Numbered from the stretch's first letter, positions 54,140 through 63,336 are shown. The stretch: DNA of 64,000 nt from Streptomyces sp. NBC_00464 (GCF_036013915.1 NZ_CP107899.1:7220001-7284000); one strand, 5' to 3'. Translations and numbers: made by a program. The notes: generated by a model from the letters alone, not told the origin.

Positions 54140-55498
54140 TCAGCTGATCTTGGAGCGGTGCTGGGTGAAGAGATCGTGGCGCTGGTGGTCGTCTTGGCCG
54201 ACGAAGGCCTTGAACTCGCCGATGCTGTACGCGGCGGCTCCGTTGGAGCGCGTCACCGTCGTCATCTCGAAGTCGTGCTTGAGGTGGTTGAGGTGCCGCT
54301 CCACCGTCGGCTGGTCCATGGCCGTGCCCGCCGCCGCGAGCTTGGCGATGATCTGGTCGACTGAGAGTGCCCGCGTGCTGCTGCGCAGCAGCTTGTAAAC
54401 AGGGTCAGTGACGACATCTGCGGTCTCGACTAGGTCGTGGGGCTCGCCGACCTTGTTCAGCGCGTTCCTGATCGAGTCGCCGAGCGCCTTGGCGACGGGC
54501 GGGGGGAACGCGTTGCCGATCTGTCGGTACACGCTGGTCTTCCGGCCATGGAACCGCCAGCGGAAGTCGTCCTCGTCGGCGTTCACCTCGCTGTCCGCGT
54601 CCTGCCAGCCCTGGATGCGGGCAACCATTGCCGTGGTCAGCTTCGGACGCGGGCTGCCCTCGATGACAGGGGGACCGTCTGCCGAGGGCGCCTGGTCGGC
54701 CACGCCCATCGCGTCGACGCCCTTTTGCGCCCACGCTCGCTTAGCACGCGTCGGGCCGAGGTCGGCGCCTCCGTGCTTCTTCGACCCGCCGACAATGGTG
54801 GGCGCGATACCGGAGGCATTTTCAGCCCATTCGTGGGCGCCCGACCAGCCGTTCTTCGCCATGAGGTCTACCAGGAGCTCGCCAACGGATTTGGCGCTCC
54901 CGGGCTTGCGCTCCGGCCACACGAAGTAGGGGGCGAACTCCTCCTGGAGCGCAACCAGCACGAAGCGCGGACGCAACTGGGAGACGCCGAAGTCGTCCGC
55001 CTGGAGGAGCTGCCACTCTGCGATGTAACCGGAATCCTTGAGCCGGTCGAGGACGTGCTGGCGGTAGCCAGCGAAGCGGTTGGCGCTGAGGCCGCGCACG
55101 TTCTCCAGCAGCAGGGCCTTGGGACGCACCTTGCCGCATAGCTCGACGGCCCAGGCGAAGAGATCGCGCTCATCGCTTGAGCCCAGCTGCTTGCCGGCGA
55201 TGCTGAAGGGGGGGCAGGGCACTCCGCCGGCGAGGAGGTCGAGGTCCTCCGCATCGACAACCGGGTTCCAGACAGCAGGGTCCGCGACGTCGCCAACCTT
55301 TACGGAGTCGCGCGCTTCTTCCTCGCTATACCCGAGGAACTCCACAAGGTTGCGGCGCAGAGTCTCAGCAGCCTTGTCGTCGAGCTCGATGGCGAGGCGG
55401 TGGCGGAAACCCGCCCGCTCCAGCCCGAGGGTCTGGCCGCCCGCGCCAGCGCAGATCTCAATGACCTTAAGCGGCTTCTCAGGCTCGACGGCCGACAT
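54140..55498 (-). CDS. C5-cytosine DNA methyltransferase
   Basis: 452 aa from ATG 55498 (GGAGGGAGATCGCT upstream). AdoMet motif EICAGAGGQTLGLERAGF near residue 12; catalytic GGVPCPPFSIAG (about 94); ENV in LLLENVRGLSANRFAG (about 131); QLRPRFVLVALQ; and the closing QIGNAFPPPVAKALGDSI. The C-terminal ~80 residues form a winged-helix-like tail (LLRSSTRALSVDQIIAKLAA), unusual for Dcm enzymes. The HNH-like gene follows at 55738 and a Vsr endonuclease at 62842, both normal companions of m5C modification. It is probably the modification arm of the cluster. Confidence 0.92.
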   Translation of the reverse strand: MSAVEPEKPLKVIEICAGAGGQTLGLERAGFRHRLAIELDDKAAETLRRNLVEFLGYSEEEARDSVKVGDVADPAVWNPVVDAEDLDLLAGGVPCPPFSIAGKQLGSSDERDLFAWAVELCGKVRPKALLLENVRGLSANRFAGYRQHVLDRLKDSGYIAEWQLLQADDFGVSQLRPRFVLVALQEEFAPYFVWPERKPGSAKSVGELLVDLMAKNGWSGAHEWAENASGIAPTIVGGSKKHGGADLGPTRAKRAWAQKGVDAMGVADQAPSADGPPVIEGSPRPKLTTAMVARIQGWQDADSEVNADEDDFRWRFHGRKTSVYRQIGNAFPPPVAKALGDSIRNALNKVGEPHDLVETADVVTDPVYKLLRSSTRALSVDQIIAKLAAAGTAMDQPTVERHLNHLKHDFEMTTVTRSNGAAAYSIGEFKAFVGQDDHQRHDLFTQHRSKIS

Positions 55499-55737
55499 AG
55501 CGATCTCCCTCCAGGCACGCCAGGATCTCCAGCGCAGAAGCGGCGGTGCTTCCGCAACCACCCAAGTGAACACATAGGCATCCGGCAGCACAGGCTCCGC
55601 GCCAGCACCATAGTCGCAGGTGGCGGCCGACGGGCGCCTATCAGCCTCTCTAAACCGGACAAGAGTGGGGAGTCTACGCGGCGCCAGTGACAGCTTCCAT
55701 CATGATCATTCGACGCGGAGGGCGTCTTCAATGCTGG

Positions 55738-56502
55738 TCAGGAGTCCAGCGCCTTGAGAACTTCCTCTTGCGCCGCTGCAGGGAGGCGGCGGTAGGCGTT
55801 CCAGGCCCGCTCGAGCGCTGTCGAGCCTCGGCGCCCCCGCTCGGCCCATCGGGCCAGCCGCCGCTGATCTGCCGGGTCCAGGTTCTTGATCTCCGTGAGG
55901 GCTTCATCGGCGCGTGTCGCCTGACCGCCGCCGCCAGCACGGCAACGCTTGCACTCCGTGACCAGGAGATCCTCCTCGCGGCCGTCGAGCAGAACAGAGG
56001 TACGCCGGGTGACCGAAAGCACGGCCGTCTGGTTTGAGTCATCCAGATAAGGCTCTGCGCTGCCGATACCGCACACCGTGCACATGTAGCCGTCGCGGGC
56101 AAGTACGGCCTGGGCCTGCTTGGCCGTGATCGTCTTCTCGGGTGCAGCTGCTCGGCGGGCGGCCGGGTCCCACACTGCGACCCCGGCCTCCACGAACCGC
56201 TGGTCCTCGGCCATGAGCCTGGCGTCTTCGGTGTTCGTGTGGATGACCCACCCGTAGGACCGGAGGTCGCGGAGTCGACGGTCCGCCTGCGAGACGCCGG
56301 GGAACGCGCTGCGGAGCTGCTCCTTGGTGAAGGTGTTGCCCTCACCGATCTCCTGGACGAGCCACAGCGCGCCCCTGATCATGGTTCCACCCTTGAAGGA
56401 CGGGTCGTTCCAGGCGGGGAGGGTCACGTCTGCTCCGTTTCTCAAGTCGTCAGACGTGCAAGTCTGGGTGATCACCAGCCCGTTGTCAGTGGCTCCTGCC
56501 AT
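55738..56502 (-). CDS. HNH-like/winged-helix endonuclease-type protein
   Basis: 254 aa from ATG 56502 (AGGAAT upstream). A helical start is followed by a winged helix (FTKEQLRSAFPGVSQADRRL, RDLRSYGWVIHTNTED). A zinc-type HNH-like module then carries CTVCGIG (about residue 140) and a second CKRC pair. The canonical HNH His/Asn residues are not obvious. Proteins of this layout are the restriction arm of several m5C R-M systems. The m5C methylase gene lies next to it on the same strand. It faces the ParB-like gene across a 51-base divergent promoter. Confidence 0.72.
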   Translation of the reverse strand: MAGATDNGLVITQTCTSDDLRNGADVTLPAWNDPSFKGGTMIRGALWLVQEIGEGNTFTKEQLRSAFPGVSQADRRLRDLRSYGWVIHTNTEDARLMAEDQRFVEAGVAVWDPAARRAAAPEKTITAKQAQAVLARDGYMCTVCGIGSAEPYLDDSNQTAVLSVTRRTSVLLDGREEDLLVTECKRCRAGGGGQATRADEALTEIKNLDPADQRRLARWAERGRRGSTALERAWNAYRRLPAAAQEEVLKALDS

Positions 56503-56553
56503 TATTCCTGACGAGCGTGTACGGCTGCTTACCCACCTAGGAGAGGTCTGGCT
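56503..56553. promoter_or_regulatory. Short divergent promoter gap
   Basis: 51 bases separate the HNH-like gene from the ParB-like gene, with GGAGAGG for the latter. Both promoters, or one controlled pair, must lie here or inside the gene ends. I cannot assign boxes. Confidence 0.4.
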
Positions 56554-57966
56554 ATGGCTGTGAAGTTCGGTGTTCCGCCCGAGGGCGAGCGGATCCGGTC
56601 CATGGTCGAGGAGCGGCTGAAGCAGGCCATGGCCGAGGACAGCGCCAAGGTCACCGTGGAGTGGCGCGGTGAGCAGAAGCACCTGAGCGTGATCTCCATG
56701 CCGGTGGACCTCCTCTACTTCAACCCCGACACCCACCGCATCCGCGCGCAGCGCACGCTGGACCCCGAGCAGAACCGGGTGCTCGAAGAGGAGCCCTGGA
56801 GTGAGCCTGCGCAGGACTACCTCGCCCTCCTCCTCAGCCGGAACCCTGCGAATCCGACGCAGACGGACCCCGACTTCACTGCGCTGCAGGACGAGCTGGA
56901 CGACTTCGGGCAGAAGGAGCCCGGCATCATCAGTCCCAACGGCATCCTCGTCGACGGGAACACCCGCTGCGCGGCCCTCCGCAAGATCGGGGTCAAGGAC
57001 ATCCGCGTGGGGGTCCTGCCTGCGGACACGTCGCGGCGGGATATCAACAACGTCGAGCTCGCCCTCCAGCTGCGGAAGGACAAGCGGCGCGAGTACTCCT
57101 ACATCAACCGCCTGATCGCGATCGAGGAGGAGCTGGCCAACGGGCGGCGGCCGGAGGACGTGGCTCGGGACTTCAACATCAAGACCACGACGCTCCGCCA
57201 GGACCGGTGGGTCTACCAGCTGGTCAACGACGCCATCGACCGCAGCAAGGACCCCGCCAGTGGCGTCGGGCTGCGACTGGTCGACTTCGAGGACCACCAG
57301 GAGAAGCTCCGCGAACTGCAGCGCGACTACACCAAGCTCGCGAAGACGGACCCGGACGCAGCCGAGCAGCTGAAGGAGTCCCGGCTTGCGATGGTCGTCC
57401 TGAACTATCCAAAGACTTCGGTCCGCCTCGCTGAAGCCGACTTCCACAGTCGCTTCCTCGACGAGCGGCTGCCGGACGACCTCCGGCCTGCCGTGCAGGA
57501 GTCCGCCGCGGTGTCCATCCCCGGCCTGCCGGGCGTCGCGGTCCAGGACGGCACGGCGGTGGTGAAGGCGACGCGGGCCCTCACCGACGACCTGCTGAGG
57601 GCCAAGGCTGCGACCCTCGCCGGCGACAAGCTCACCCCCTCGGAAGTGACACAGGCCGCTGCGAAGATCAAGTCAGCCCGCGGCACGTTCGACGTCGCTG
57701 TGAAGATGGCCGGCCAGAACGCGCAACTGCAGAAGCGGAAGATCGCGGTGCCCGAGCGCCTGACGGACGCCGCCGACTACGTGAACCAGTGCGCGGCGGA
57801 GTTCGCCGAGGCGAAGGCGAAGCGCGCCCTCGACGAGGACTCGTTCGACGACGCTCTGCTCACCCTCCGGGCGAGCCTCGCGCGCCTGGCCAAGCAGGCG
57901 GGCCGCACGTTCAGCTCGCCGGGTGACGGCGTCGAGTGGCTGCTCAACGCCACCCGGGAGAGCTGA
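56554..57966 (+). CDS. ParB/Srx-like domain protein
   Basis: 470 aa. Near residues 110-150 it shows the ParB/Srx fold pattern, FGQKEPGIISPNGILVDGNT then RCAALRKIGVKDIRVGVLP (the '.V.DGntRc.A' motif). Helices follow (YSYINRLIAIEEELANGRRP; FNIKTTTLRQDRWVYQLV), the second like an HTH. ParB/Srx domains act as NTP- or DNA-binding switches in several defence and DNA-modification systems. The stop overlaps the SNF2 gene (TGATG). I infer a DNA-sensing partner of the helicase. Confidence 0.8.
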   Translation: MAVKFGVPPEGERIRSMVEERLKQAMAEDSAKVTVEWRGEQKHLSVISMPVDLLYFNPDTHRIRAQRTLDPEQNRVLEEEPWSEPAQDYLALLLSRNPANPTQTDPDFTALQDELDDFGQKEPGIISPNGILVDGNTRCAALRKIGVKDIRVGVLPADTSRRDINNVELALQLRKDKRREYSYINRLIAIEEELANGRRPEDVARDFNIKTTTLRQDRWVYQLVNDAIDRSKDPASGVGLRLVDFEDHQEKLRELQRDYTKLAKTDPDAAEQLKESRLAMVVLNYPKTSVRLAEADFHSRFLDERLPDDLRPAVQESAAVSIPGLPGVAVQDGTAVVKATRALTDDLLRAKAATLAGDKLTPSEVTQAAAKIKSARGTFDVAVKMAGQNAQLQKRKIAVPERLTDAADYVNQCAAEFAEAKAKRALDEDSFDDALLTLRASLARLAKQAGRTFSSPGDGVEWLLNATRES

Positions 57967-59798
57967 TGGGACTGCCCGCCTCCGCGGCGAGCCTCGAGAT
58001 CGGCTTCGGCGACAGCGTGGCGACGGCTCGCTTGAGGGCCGGCGCCGGGTGCGAGGCAGACCTGCGCCGTCTTGCCCTGCGCTTCCGCAGCAGCGTGCAG
58101 CGCTCTCCCGCGAGCATGGAAGTCGACCTCGACGACCTCCTGACGAACCTCGTGGCGCTTGCGGCATGGCCTGCGCAGTCCAGCGTCGCCTGGGACCCGC
58201 AACTGGCCGCGCTTGCGACGGACTCCGCAGCAGATGCCCAGACGGTGTCCGACCGCCTCGACCCGGCGGCCGGAGGAGCCAGGGAGGTGCAGGAGGACGA
58301 GGTTGCCGGCCTGCTCGGCCCTGGGTGGATTGCCGGCCTCACCTCCTTCCAGCGCCGTGACATCGCCAAGCTCCTCTCGCTGCGCCACGGGGCCAACTTC
58401 TCCGTTCCGGGGGCAGGCAAGACGCGCGTCGGTCTCGCTGTGTTCCAGGCGCTGCGCACGACCAAGGGCGTCGAGCGCCTGCTGATCGTCGGTCCGAAGT
58501 CCTGCTACGAGTCGTGGCAGTACGAGAACGCGCTGTGCCTCAGCGAGCCGCTGCGCATGGAGGTGCTGTCCCGGGAGGCCGATCCGGCAGCCGATGTGAT
58601 CATCGTGAACTACGAGCGCCTCAGCCAGTCCGTCGAGGAGTTCGGCCAGTGGCTGAGCGCCCGTCCCTCCATGCTCCTCCTCGACGAGGCGCACCGGATG
58701 AAGCTCGGCGCCGAGGGGAAGTACGGGGCAGCCTGCCTCGCCCTCGGCCCGCGGGCCCGCCACCGGTTGATCCTGACCGGTACCCCGGCTCCCAACGGGG
58801 TCAAGGACATCGAGAACCTCTTCGGCTTCGTGTGGCCCGGGTACGGGCGCCAGAAGGTGACGCAGGCCGTGGCTGGCGGCGACCTCGCCAAGGCCAGCCA
58901 GGTGCTGCGCCCGCTGTTCACCCGCACGACCAAGCACGAACTGGGGCTGCCCCCGGTGACGACGACCCTCCGCACCCTTCCGATGCCCCCTCTGCACCAG
59001 GAGGTGTACGCAGCCCTCATCGGCCGGTTCTCAGCCCGGGCCGCCGGATCGGAAGGCGACTTCCAGGCCCTCGGCAAGATCATCGTCTACATGCTGATGG
59101 CGGCCACCAGCCCCGCCCTGCTCGCTGTCGGCACAACCCGCTACGAACCGCTGAACTACCAGGTCCCGCCCCTGGCCGTGCCCGAGGGCAGCCCGCTCTT
59201 CGACCTCATGCGGGACCTCCCCAGCTACGAGATGTCCCCGAAGTACCGCGAGGTCCTGGCCATCGTTGCGAAGAACGCGGCCCAGGGCCGCAAGACCCTG
59301 GTGTGGTCCACGTTCATCCGCAGCCTGAACACCCTCGAGAGAGTCCTCAGGGAGTTCCGGCCGGCCATGGTCCACGGAGGGACAGAAGACCGCGAAGCCG
59401 AGATCGAGCGCTTCCGGAAAGACCCCGACTGCATGGTGCTGCTGTCGAACCCGGCCACGCTCGGCGAGGGCATCAGCCTGCACCACGACTGCCACGACGC
59501 GGTCTACGTCGACCGCGACTTCGCGGCCGGGCGGTTCCTGCAGAGCCTCGACCGGATCCACCGCCTCGGACTCGCGCCCGAAGCAGAGACCCGCATCACC
59601 GTGCTCGCCTCCGAAGGGAGCATCGACGAGATCGTCGAGCAGCGGCTGAGCGACAAGCTGCTCTTCATGGGGCGCATCCTCGACGACCCCGCGGTCCAAG
59701 AGCTCGCCGACCTCGACGAGGAGCCGGCCGTCGGCGGCGGCCTCGACCAGAAGGACCTCCAAGCGCTGATGGGCCACCTCCGTGCCCGTCCCGCCTAG
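57966..59798 (+). CDS. SNF2-family helicase-like ATPase
   Basis: 610 aa from ATG 57966, which overlaps the ParB-like stop. Motif I NFSVPGAGKTRVGLAVFQAL (about residue 145), then LLIVGPKSCYESWQYENAL, motif II MLLLDEAHRMKLGAEGKYG (about 237) and LILTGTPAPNG. The C half has KTLVWSTFIRSLNTLERVL, LLSNPATLGEGISLHHDCHD and FLQSLDRIHRLG. These are the SNF2/DEAD-like motifs of DNA-dependent ATPases used in DISARM (DrmD) and other defence systems. It overlaps the DUF3883 gene by 17 bases, so the products probably work together. Confidence 0.9.
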   Translation: MGLPASAASLEIGFGDSVATARLRAGAGCEADLRRLALRFRSSVQRSPASMEVDLDDLLTNLVALAAWPAQSSVAWDPQLAALATDSAADAQTVSDRLDPAAGGAREVQEDEVAGLLGPGWIAGLTSFQRRDIAKLLSLRHGANFSVPGAGKTRVGLAVFQALRTTKGVERLLIVGPKSCYESWQYENALCLSEPLRMEVLSREADPAADVIIVNYERLSQSVEEFGQWLSARPSMLLLDEAHRMKLGAEGKYGAACLALGPRARHRLILTGTPAPNGVKDIENLFGFVWPGYGRQKVTQAVAGGDLAKASQVLRPLFTRTTKHELGLPPVTTTLRTLPMPPLHQEVYAALIGRFSARAAGSEGDFQALGKIIVYMLMAATSPALLAVGTTRYEPLNYQVPPLAVPEGSPLFDLMRDLPSYEMSPKYREVLAIVAKNAAQGRKTLVWSTFIRSLNTLERVLREFRPAMVHGGTEDREAEIERFRKDPDCMVLLSNPATLGEGISLHHDCHDAVYVDRDFAAGRFLQSLDRIHRLGLAPEAETRITVLASEGSIDEIVEQRLSDKLLFMGRILDDPAVQELADLDEEPAVGGGLDQKDLQALMGHLRARPA

Positions 59799-60627
59799 CC
59801 CAGTCCTGCGCGCCGCCCTGCGGTGGCTGGAACGGCTTCCGGCGTCCAGCCCAGCACGGTGCCGCGCACTGTTCACCAATCACGCCGACTACAGCGACCT
59901 CACCCCCACGCAGTACGAAGCGGCCTACACATGGCTCGGCGAGAACAGCCTGCTTGGAGACCCGGACAGCAGTGCCGCAGCGGGCGAGCGTGTCTTCCGT
60001 GCCGCCCTGGCCTCCAGTGGCGCGCCCTGGCTCCAGGACGCCGACATCCTCGTGCGTGGCCCGGACGAGCTCCCGGAGGACGCCCTGCGGGCCGCAGATG
60101 CCTTGGACATCTCTAAGAACGAGGCGTACGAGCAGGTCAGTGCAGTCTGGGGCAAGGTCGATACGGAGGCGCGGGCCCTCATCGGCAGCGCCGGCGAACT
60201 AGCCCTCGTCTCGCTCCTCACCGAGGCCACCGACGCCCGCGTCGAACACGTTGCGGCGTACTCCGACGGCTTCGGGTATGACATCGCCGTCCACGCGAGG
60301 CGGCACCCGCTGCACATCGAGGCGAAGAGCACGGTGCGGCGCGGAAGGCTGGCCTTCTACCTGTCCCGGCACGAGTACGAGACCATGCGCCGCGACCCGG
60401 CATGGCAGCTCGTGACCGTACAGCTCACGCAGGACCATGAGATCGCTGCGGTCGCGTCCGTTGCTGCCGAGTGGATCAGGGCCCAGGTTCCGCAGGACCG
60501 AGGGCCCTTCGGGCGATGGGAAGCATGCCGTTTGGACGTCTCGCCGGACGCGGTTGTCCCGGGCATCCCACAGCTGGCACCTCTGCTCCGACCGGGGGCG
60601 GCTGGGTTGCTGTTGAGCGGAACGTAG
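59782..60627 (+). CDS. DUF3883 nuclease-like protein
   Basis: 281 aa from GTG 59782. The DUF3883 pattern runs SAGELALVSLL (about residue 136), VAAYSDGFGYDIAVHARRHP, LHIEAKSTVRRGRLAFYLSR and HEYETMRRDPAWQLVTVQL. The D…(I)EAK order is that of PD-(D/E)XK nucleases (Asp near 161, Glu-Ala-Lys near 176). It ends close to a perfect 13-bp inverted repeat. It is likely the nuclease partner of the SNF2 protein; an endonuclease role is inferred, not shown. Confidence 0.85.
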   Translation: MPVPPSPVLRAALRWLERLPASSPARCRALFTNHADYSDLTPTQYEAAYTWLGENSLLGDPDSSAAAGERVFRAALASSGAPWLQDADILVRGPDELPEDALRAADALDISKNEAYEQVSAVWGKVDTEARALIGSAGELALVSLLTEATDARVEHVAAYSDGFGYDIAVHARRHPLHIEAKSTVRRGRLAFYLSRHEYETMRRDPAWQLVTVQLTQDHEIAAVASVAAEWIRAQVPQDRGPFGRWEACRLDVSPDAVVPGIPQLAPLLRPGAAGLLLSGT

Positions 60628-60629
60628 GC

Positions 60630-60671
60630 GGCTGAAGGGGGAGTGCTGCTGACAATAATCCCCCTTCAGCC
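60630..60671. terminator. Perfect 13-bp inverted repeat, bidirectional terminator
   Basis: GGCTGAAGGGGGA at 60630-60642 and its exact reverse complement at 60659-60671, with a 16-base loop. It lies in the gap between convergent genes, so it probably terminates both. Confidence 0.8.
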
Positions 60672-60679
60672 ACGGGTTC

Positions 60680-62692
60680 CTAGGCCCTTTGGACGCCGAT
60701 GTCGGTCAAAAGGAACTCTTCGGTTTCCCCGATCCATGCCGGCGACTCCGCCTCGGGGCAGTCAGCCGCAGGCAACGCGTCCGAGAAGGCGTCTTTCAGA
60801 GCCAATCGCCAATGATCCACGGTGCCTCGGAGTTTGAAGGGACCGACTGGCAGGGTCACGCCGTCCTCATCGCCCCTAAGCGGCGCTGTCTCGCCCGCTA
60901 CGGTGACATCGCTGTCGAGGCCACTGGCCGCTGCGTCGAGAGCGGCGTCCAGCTCAGCGGTGTCGATCCTGCCGACCCAGTGCTGCGTCCCTGCCTGCGC
61001 CTCCGCGAGCAGCAGGGTGCGACTCCCCGCTGCGAATCCTGTAAGCATGAGGGACCGCCGGGGGGTCTTCTCTGTCCGCAGGTCGCTGGCGACGCCCTTA
61101 TCGATGAAGGCAGGGCGGAAGCGCTCGAGGAGTGCGGAGATCCTCTCTGCGAGAAGCGCTCGGCGGGCAACGAGGAAGTCCCGGAACCCGTCGGCTTCCA
61201 GAACCTTCGGGTCCGTCGGAACAGCGTGAGCCGCCAGGTCTTCGGCCTGCACTTCCCTGATGTATTCGGCGGGAGAGCGGTTGCCGATCATGTTCTTGGC
61301 CGTTTGGGGCGAGACGAAGACGATGTTTGCCAACTCGTTAATCTCCGCGGACGTGTACTTGTTCGCGTGGCTCCGCAGCTGCGCCGCCGGATGCAGGGTG
61401 CTGTACTGCAGCTTGTCGGTCCCCTCGGCAGTGATCGAGATCGGTCCGCCGGCCCACCAGTCCTCTGCGCCGGAATGGGCAGCTGCCAGGTAGGACAGCA
61501 TGATGTACGGGCTTTGGATGTTGCGCCCCGAAAGATCGCGGGCGGTCACGCTGAAACCCTTCTCGTCCAAGCGCAGGTTGGCAAGGAGTGCACGCACCGG
61601 CTCGTCAGAGTCGAGGGCGTTGACGTCTTGAGTGAGGGCGCTGTCGGTTGCCCCGGCGTAGCGGTTGCTCCCGCTTGCGGCCAGGAACCAGTAGAGCAGG
61701 CCCTTCTCCACCTCTGGGTCGACAAATGCACCGGCAGCCAGTCGGCCGTAGAAGACGATCAGCGGGTGCAGGGGCGTGACGGACGAGGTGAGTGCCGTTG
61801 TCGGCACGAGCAACTGCTCACGGAGCAGCGGAACGACGCGCTCGAGTCCTCGGCGGACTTGTCCCCAGCCCTCCGCGACGGATGCTGGACTGGCTGTAGT
61901 CAGCCTGGAGACAGACGAGGTGCGCTTGCCTGAGATTGACAGGCTGAGCGTGATCGCCTTGATGAGGAAGTTGGCGTCGACTGCTCGGTAGCCGAGCTCC
62001 GCCCACCGGGCCGACTCCTTCTCGAGTTCTCCCAGGAATCCCGGCGAGCGGGCCGAGAGAGTTGCCATCGCCAGATCGGTTGTCTTCAGCGGGCGGCCGC
62101 CGCTGTTGACACGGACGAAGATCTGAGTGACCTCCTCGTAGCTGAAGCCGTGGAGGACCTCCATGTGGAAGTCGCGTTGCGAGATCGATTCGAGCGCCTT
62201 TAGGCGGCGTCCGATCTCAGAACCGTCGATGGACAGTCCAGCTGAGCGGAGCTGCATTTGGAGCGCAAACGGGTCAGCGTCGGGACCGACGACGTCATAG
62301 ACCTTGATCCATTTCGGGCTCCTGAGCGTGGCGTTGCTCTGGTTCTGGAACGCCTCCGTCTCGATGTTGAAAACGATCTGCGCCGTGGCGTGATCGTTGA
62401 AGACGCGGTATAGGGAGGTGAGCCGTTGCTGCCCGTCGAGCAGGTAAAGCGGCATGACGCTGGGAAGTCCTTGCCCGGATCCGATTGCCGCGGTACGGGT
62501 CTCGGCTCCCTCGTCCGTCTTCCACAACAGGAGTGTTCCCGCCGGATATCCGAGGTACATCGACTCCACGAGCTTCGCGACCTGCGAGGCTCGCCAGACG
62601 TAGCCCCGCTGGATCTCCGGGAGCATGATCTCCCCGTCAGCGATCTGGCCGATGAGCGTCTTGATATCACGGTTGGTACGTTCGACTGCCAT
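60680..62692 (-). CDS. DUF262 (GmrSD-like) restriction-type protein
   Basis: 670 aa from ATG 62692. The N-terminal ParB/Srx-like DUF262 domain carries IMLPEIQRGYVWRASQVAKL (about residue 22) and YLLDGQQRLTSLYR (about 86-96). The middle has FVRVNSGGRPLKTTDLAMA. Near residues 465-530 a DUF1524-like part reads YSTLHPAAQLRSHANKYTS then NELANIVFVSPQTAKN and NRSPAEYI, where normal proteins have HHI(F/H)P. The first His of the HH pair is lost. GmrSD-type enzymes restrict modified DNA. It may be a nuclease with an altered site or a DNA-binding relative. Confidence 0.8.
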   Translation of the reverse strand: MAVERTNRDIKTLIGQIADGEIMLPEIQRGYVWRASQVAKLVESMYLGYPAGTLLLWKTDEGAETRTAAIGSGQGLPSVMPLYLLDGQQRLTSLYRVFNDHATAQIVFNIETEAFQNQSNATLRSPKWIKVYDVVGPDADPFALQMQLRSAGLSIDGSEIGRRLKALESISQRDFHMEVLHGFSYEEVTQIFVRVNSGGRPLKTTDLAMATLSARSPGFLGELEKESARWAELGYRAVDANFLIKAITLSLSISGKRTSSVSRLTTASPASVAEGWGQVRRGLERVVPLLREQLLVPTTALTSSVTPLHPLIVFYGRLAAGAFVDPEVEKGLLYWFLAASGSNRYAGATDSALTQDVNALDSDEPVRALLANLRLDEKGFSVTARDLSGRNIQSPYIMLSYLAAAHSGAEDWWAGGPISITAEGTDKLQYSTLHPAAQLRSHANKYTSAEINELANIVFVSPQTAKNMIGNRSPAEYIREVQAEDLAAHAVPTDPKVLEADGFRDFLVARRALLAERISALLERFRPAFIDKGVASDLRTEKTPRRSLMLTGFAAGSRTLLLAEAQAGTQHWVGRIDTAELDAALDAAASGLDSDVTVAGETAPLRGDEDGVTLPVGPFKLRGTVDHWRLALKDAFSDALPAADCPEAESPAWIGETEEFLLTDIGVQRA

Positions 62693-62841
62693 ACGCTGGT
62701 GCCCCCACCCCTGCTGCTCCTGATCAGGCCGCGTTCGACCTGGGCTAGCGCAGTCCAACTGCGCTGGTCAATACGGTAGACGAGGTGGACAGGGCCCACA
62801 CCCGGGCTGCCAAATCCGCATGCTGGTTACCGGGCTCGGTG

Positions 62842-63336
62842 CTACTCCTCCGGCTCGGCCCCCAGTGCCGCCGCGCCCCGGCGTGATCGGACCGCAGCGC
62901 AGACGATCGCGGAGCTCGCCTCAGCCGCATCGTGTTCCCAGAACCGGAGGACGAGCCACCCTGCTTCCTCGAGACGCGCATCCGTATCCCTGTCGCGCTG
63001 CACGTTCTTCCCGATCTTCTCCCGCCAGTAGTCGGGATTTGTCTTCGGCGGCACGAAGTGCTCCGGGCATCCGTGCCAGAAGCAGCCGTCGACGAAGACC
63101 GCGACGCGGGTCGGACGGAAAACGAGATCCGCTGTACGGCGCATCTTAGGGAGCGGCTTGGCGGCAACCCGGTAGCGGAGGCCAGCCGCATGGACGAGGG
63201 AGCGGAGCGCACGCTCCGGGGAGGTGTCCCGGTTCCGGTTCCCAAGCATGCTGCGGCGATTCGCAGCAGAAGATGCCCAGGATCCGTCCGGTGGAGACCA
63301 TCCGCCAGTGACTGGCTCAGGAGGCAGTTTGTTCAT
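62842..63336 (-). CDS. vsr: Very short patch repair endonuclease (Vsr)
   Basis: 164 aa from ATG 63336 (GGGAG upstream). The Vsr signature is present: SMLGNRNRDTSPERALRSLV at the start, LRYRVAAKPLP, DLVFRPTRVAVFVDGCFWHG (about residues 70-90), NPDYWREKIGKNVQRDRDT and GWLVLRFWEHD. Vsr nicks T:G mismatches made by deamination of 5-methylcytosine, so it accompanies the m5C methyltransferase of this cluster. It lies ~150 bases before the DUF262 gene on the same strand. Confidence 0.93.
   Translation of the reverse strand: MNKLPPEPVTGGWSPPDGSWASSAANRRSMLGNRNRDTSPERALRSLVHAAGLRYRVAAKPLPKMRRTADLVFRPTRVAVFVDGCFWHGCPEHFVPPKTNPDYWREKIGKNVQRDRDTDARLEEAGWLVLRFWEHDAAEASSAIVCAAVRSRRGAAALGAEPEE

Noticed and set aside
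40950..60627. Naming the island DISARM or Druantia
   Set aside because: There is no DrmC phospholipase D, no separate DrmB and no dru partner genes; Hsp70 and GrpE-like genes are foreign to both.
62842..63336. Vsr gene as a restriction enzyme
   Set aside because: The motifs fit mismatch-specific Vsr repair, not a site-specific restriction endonuclease.
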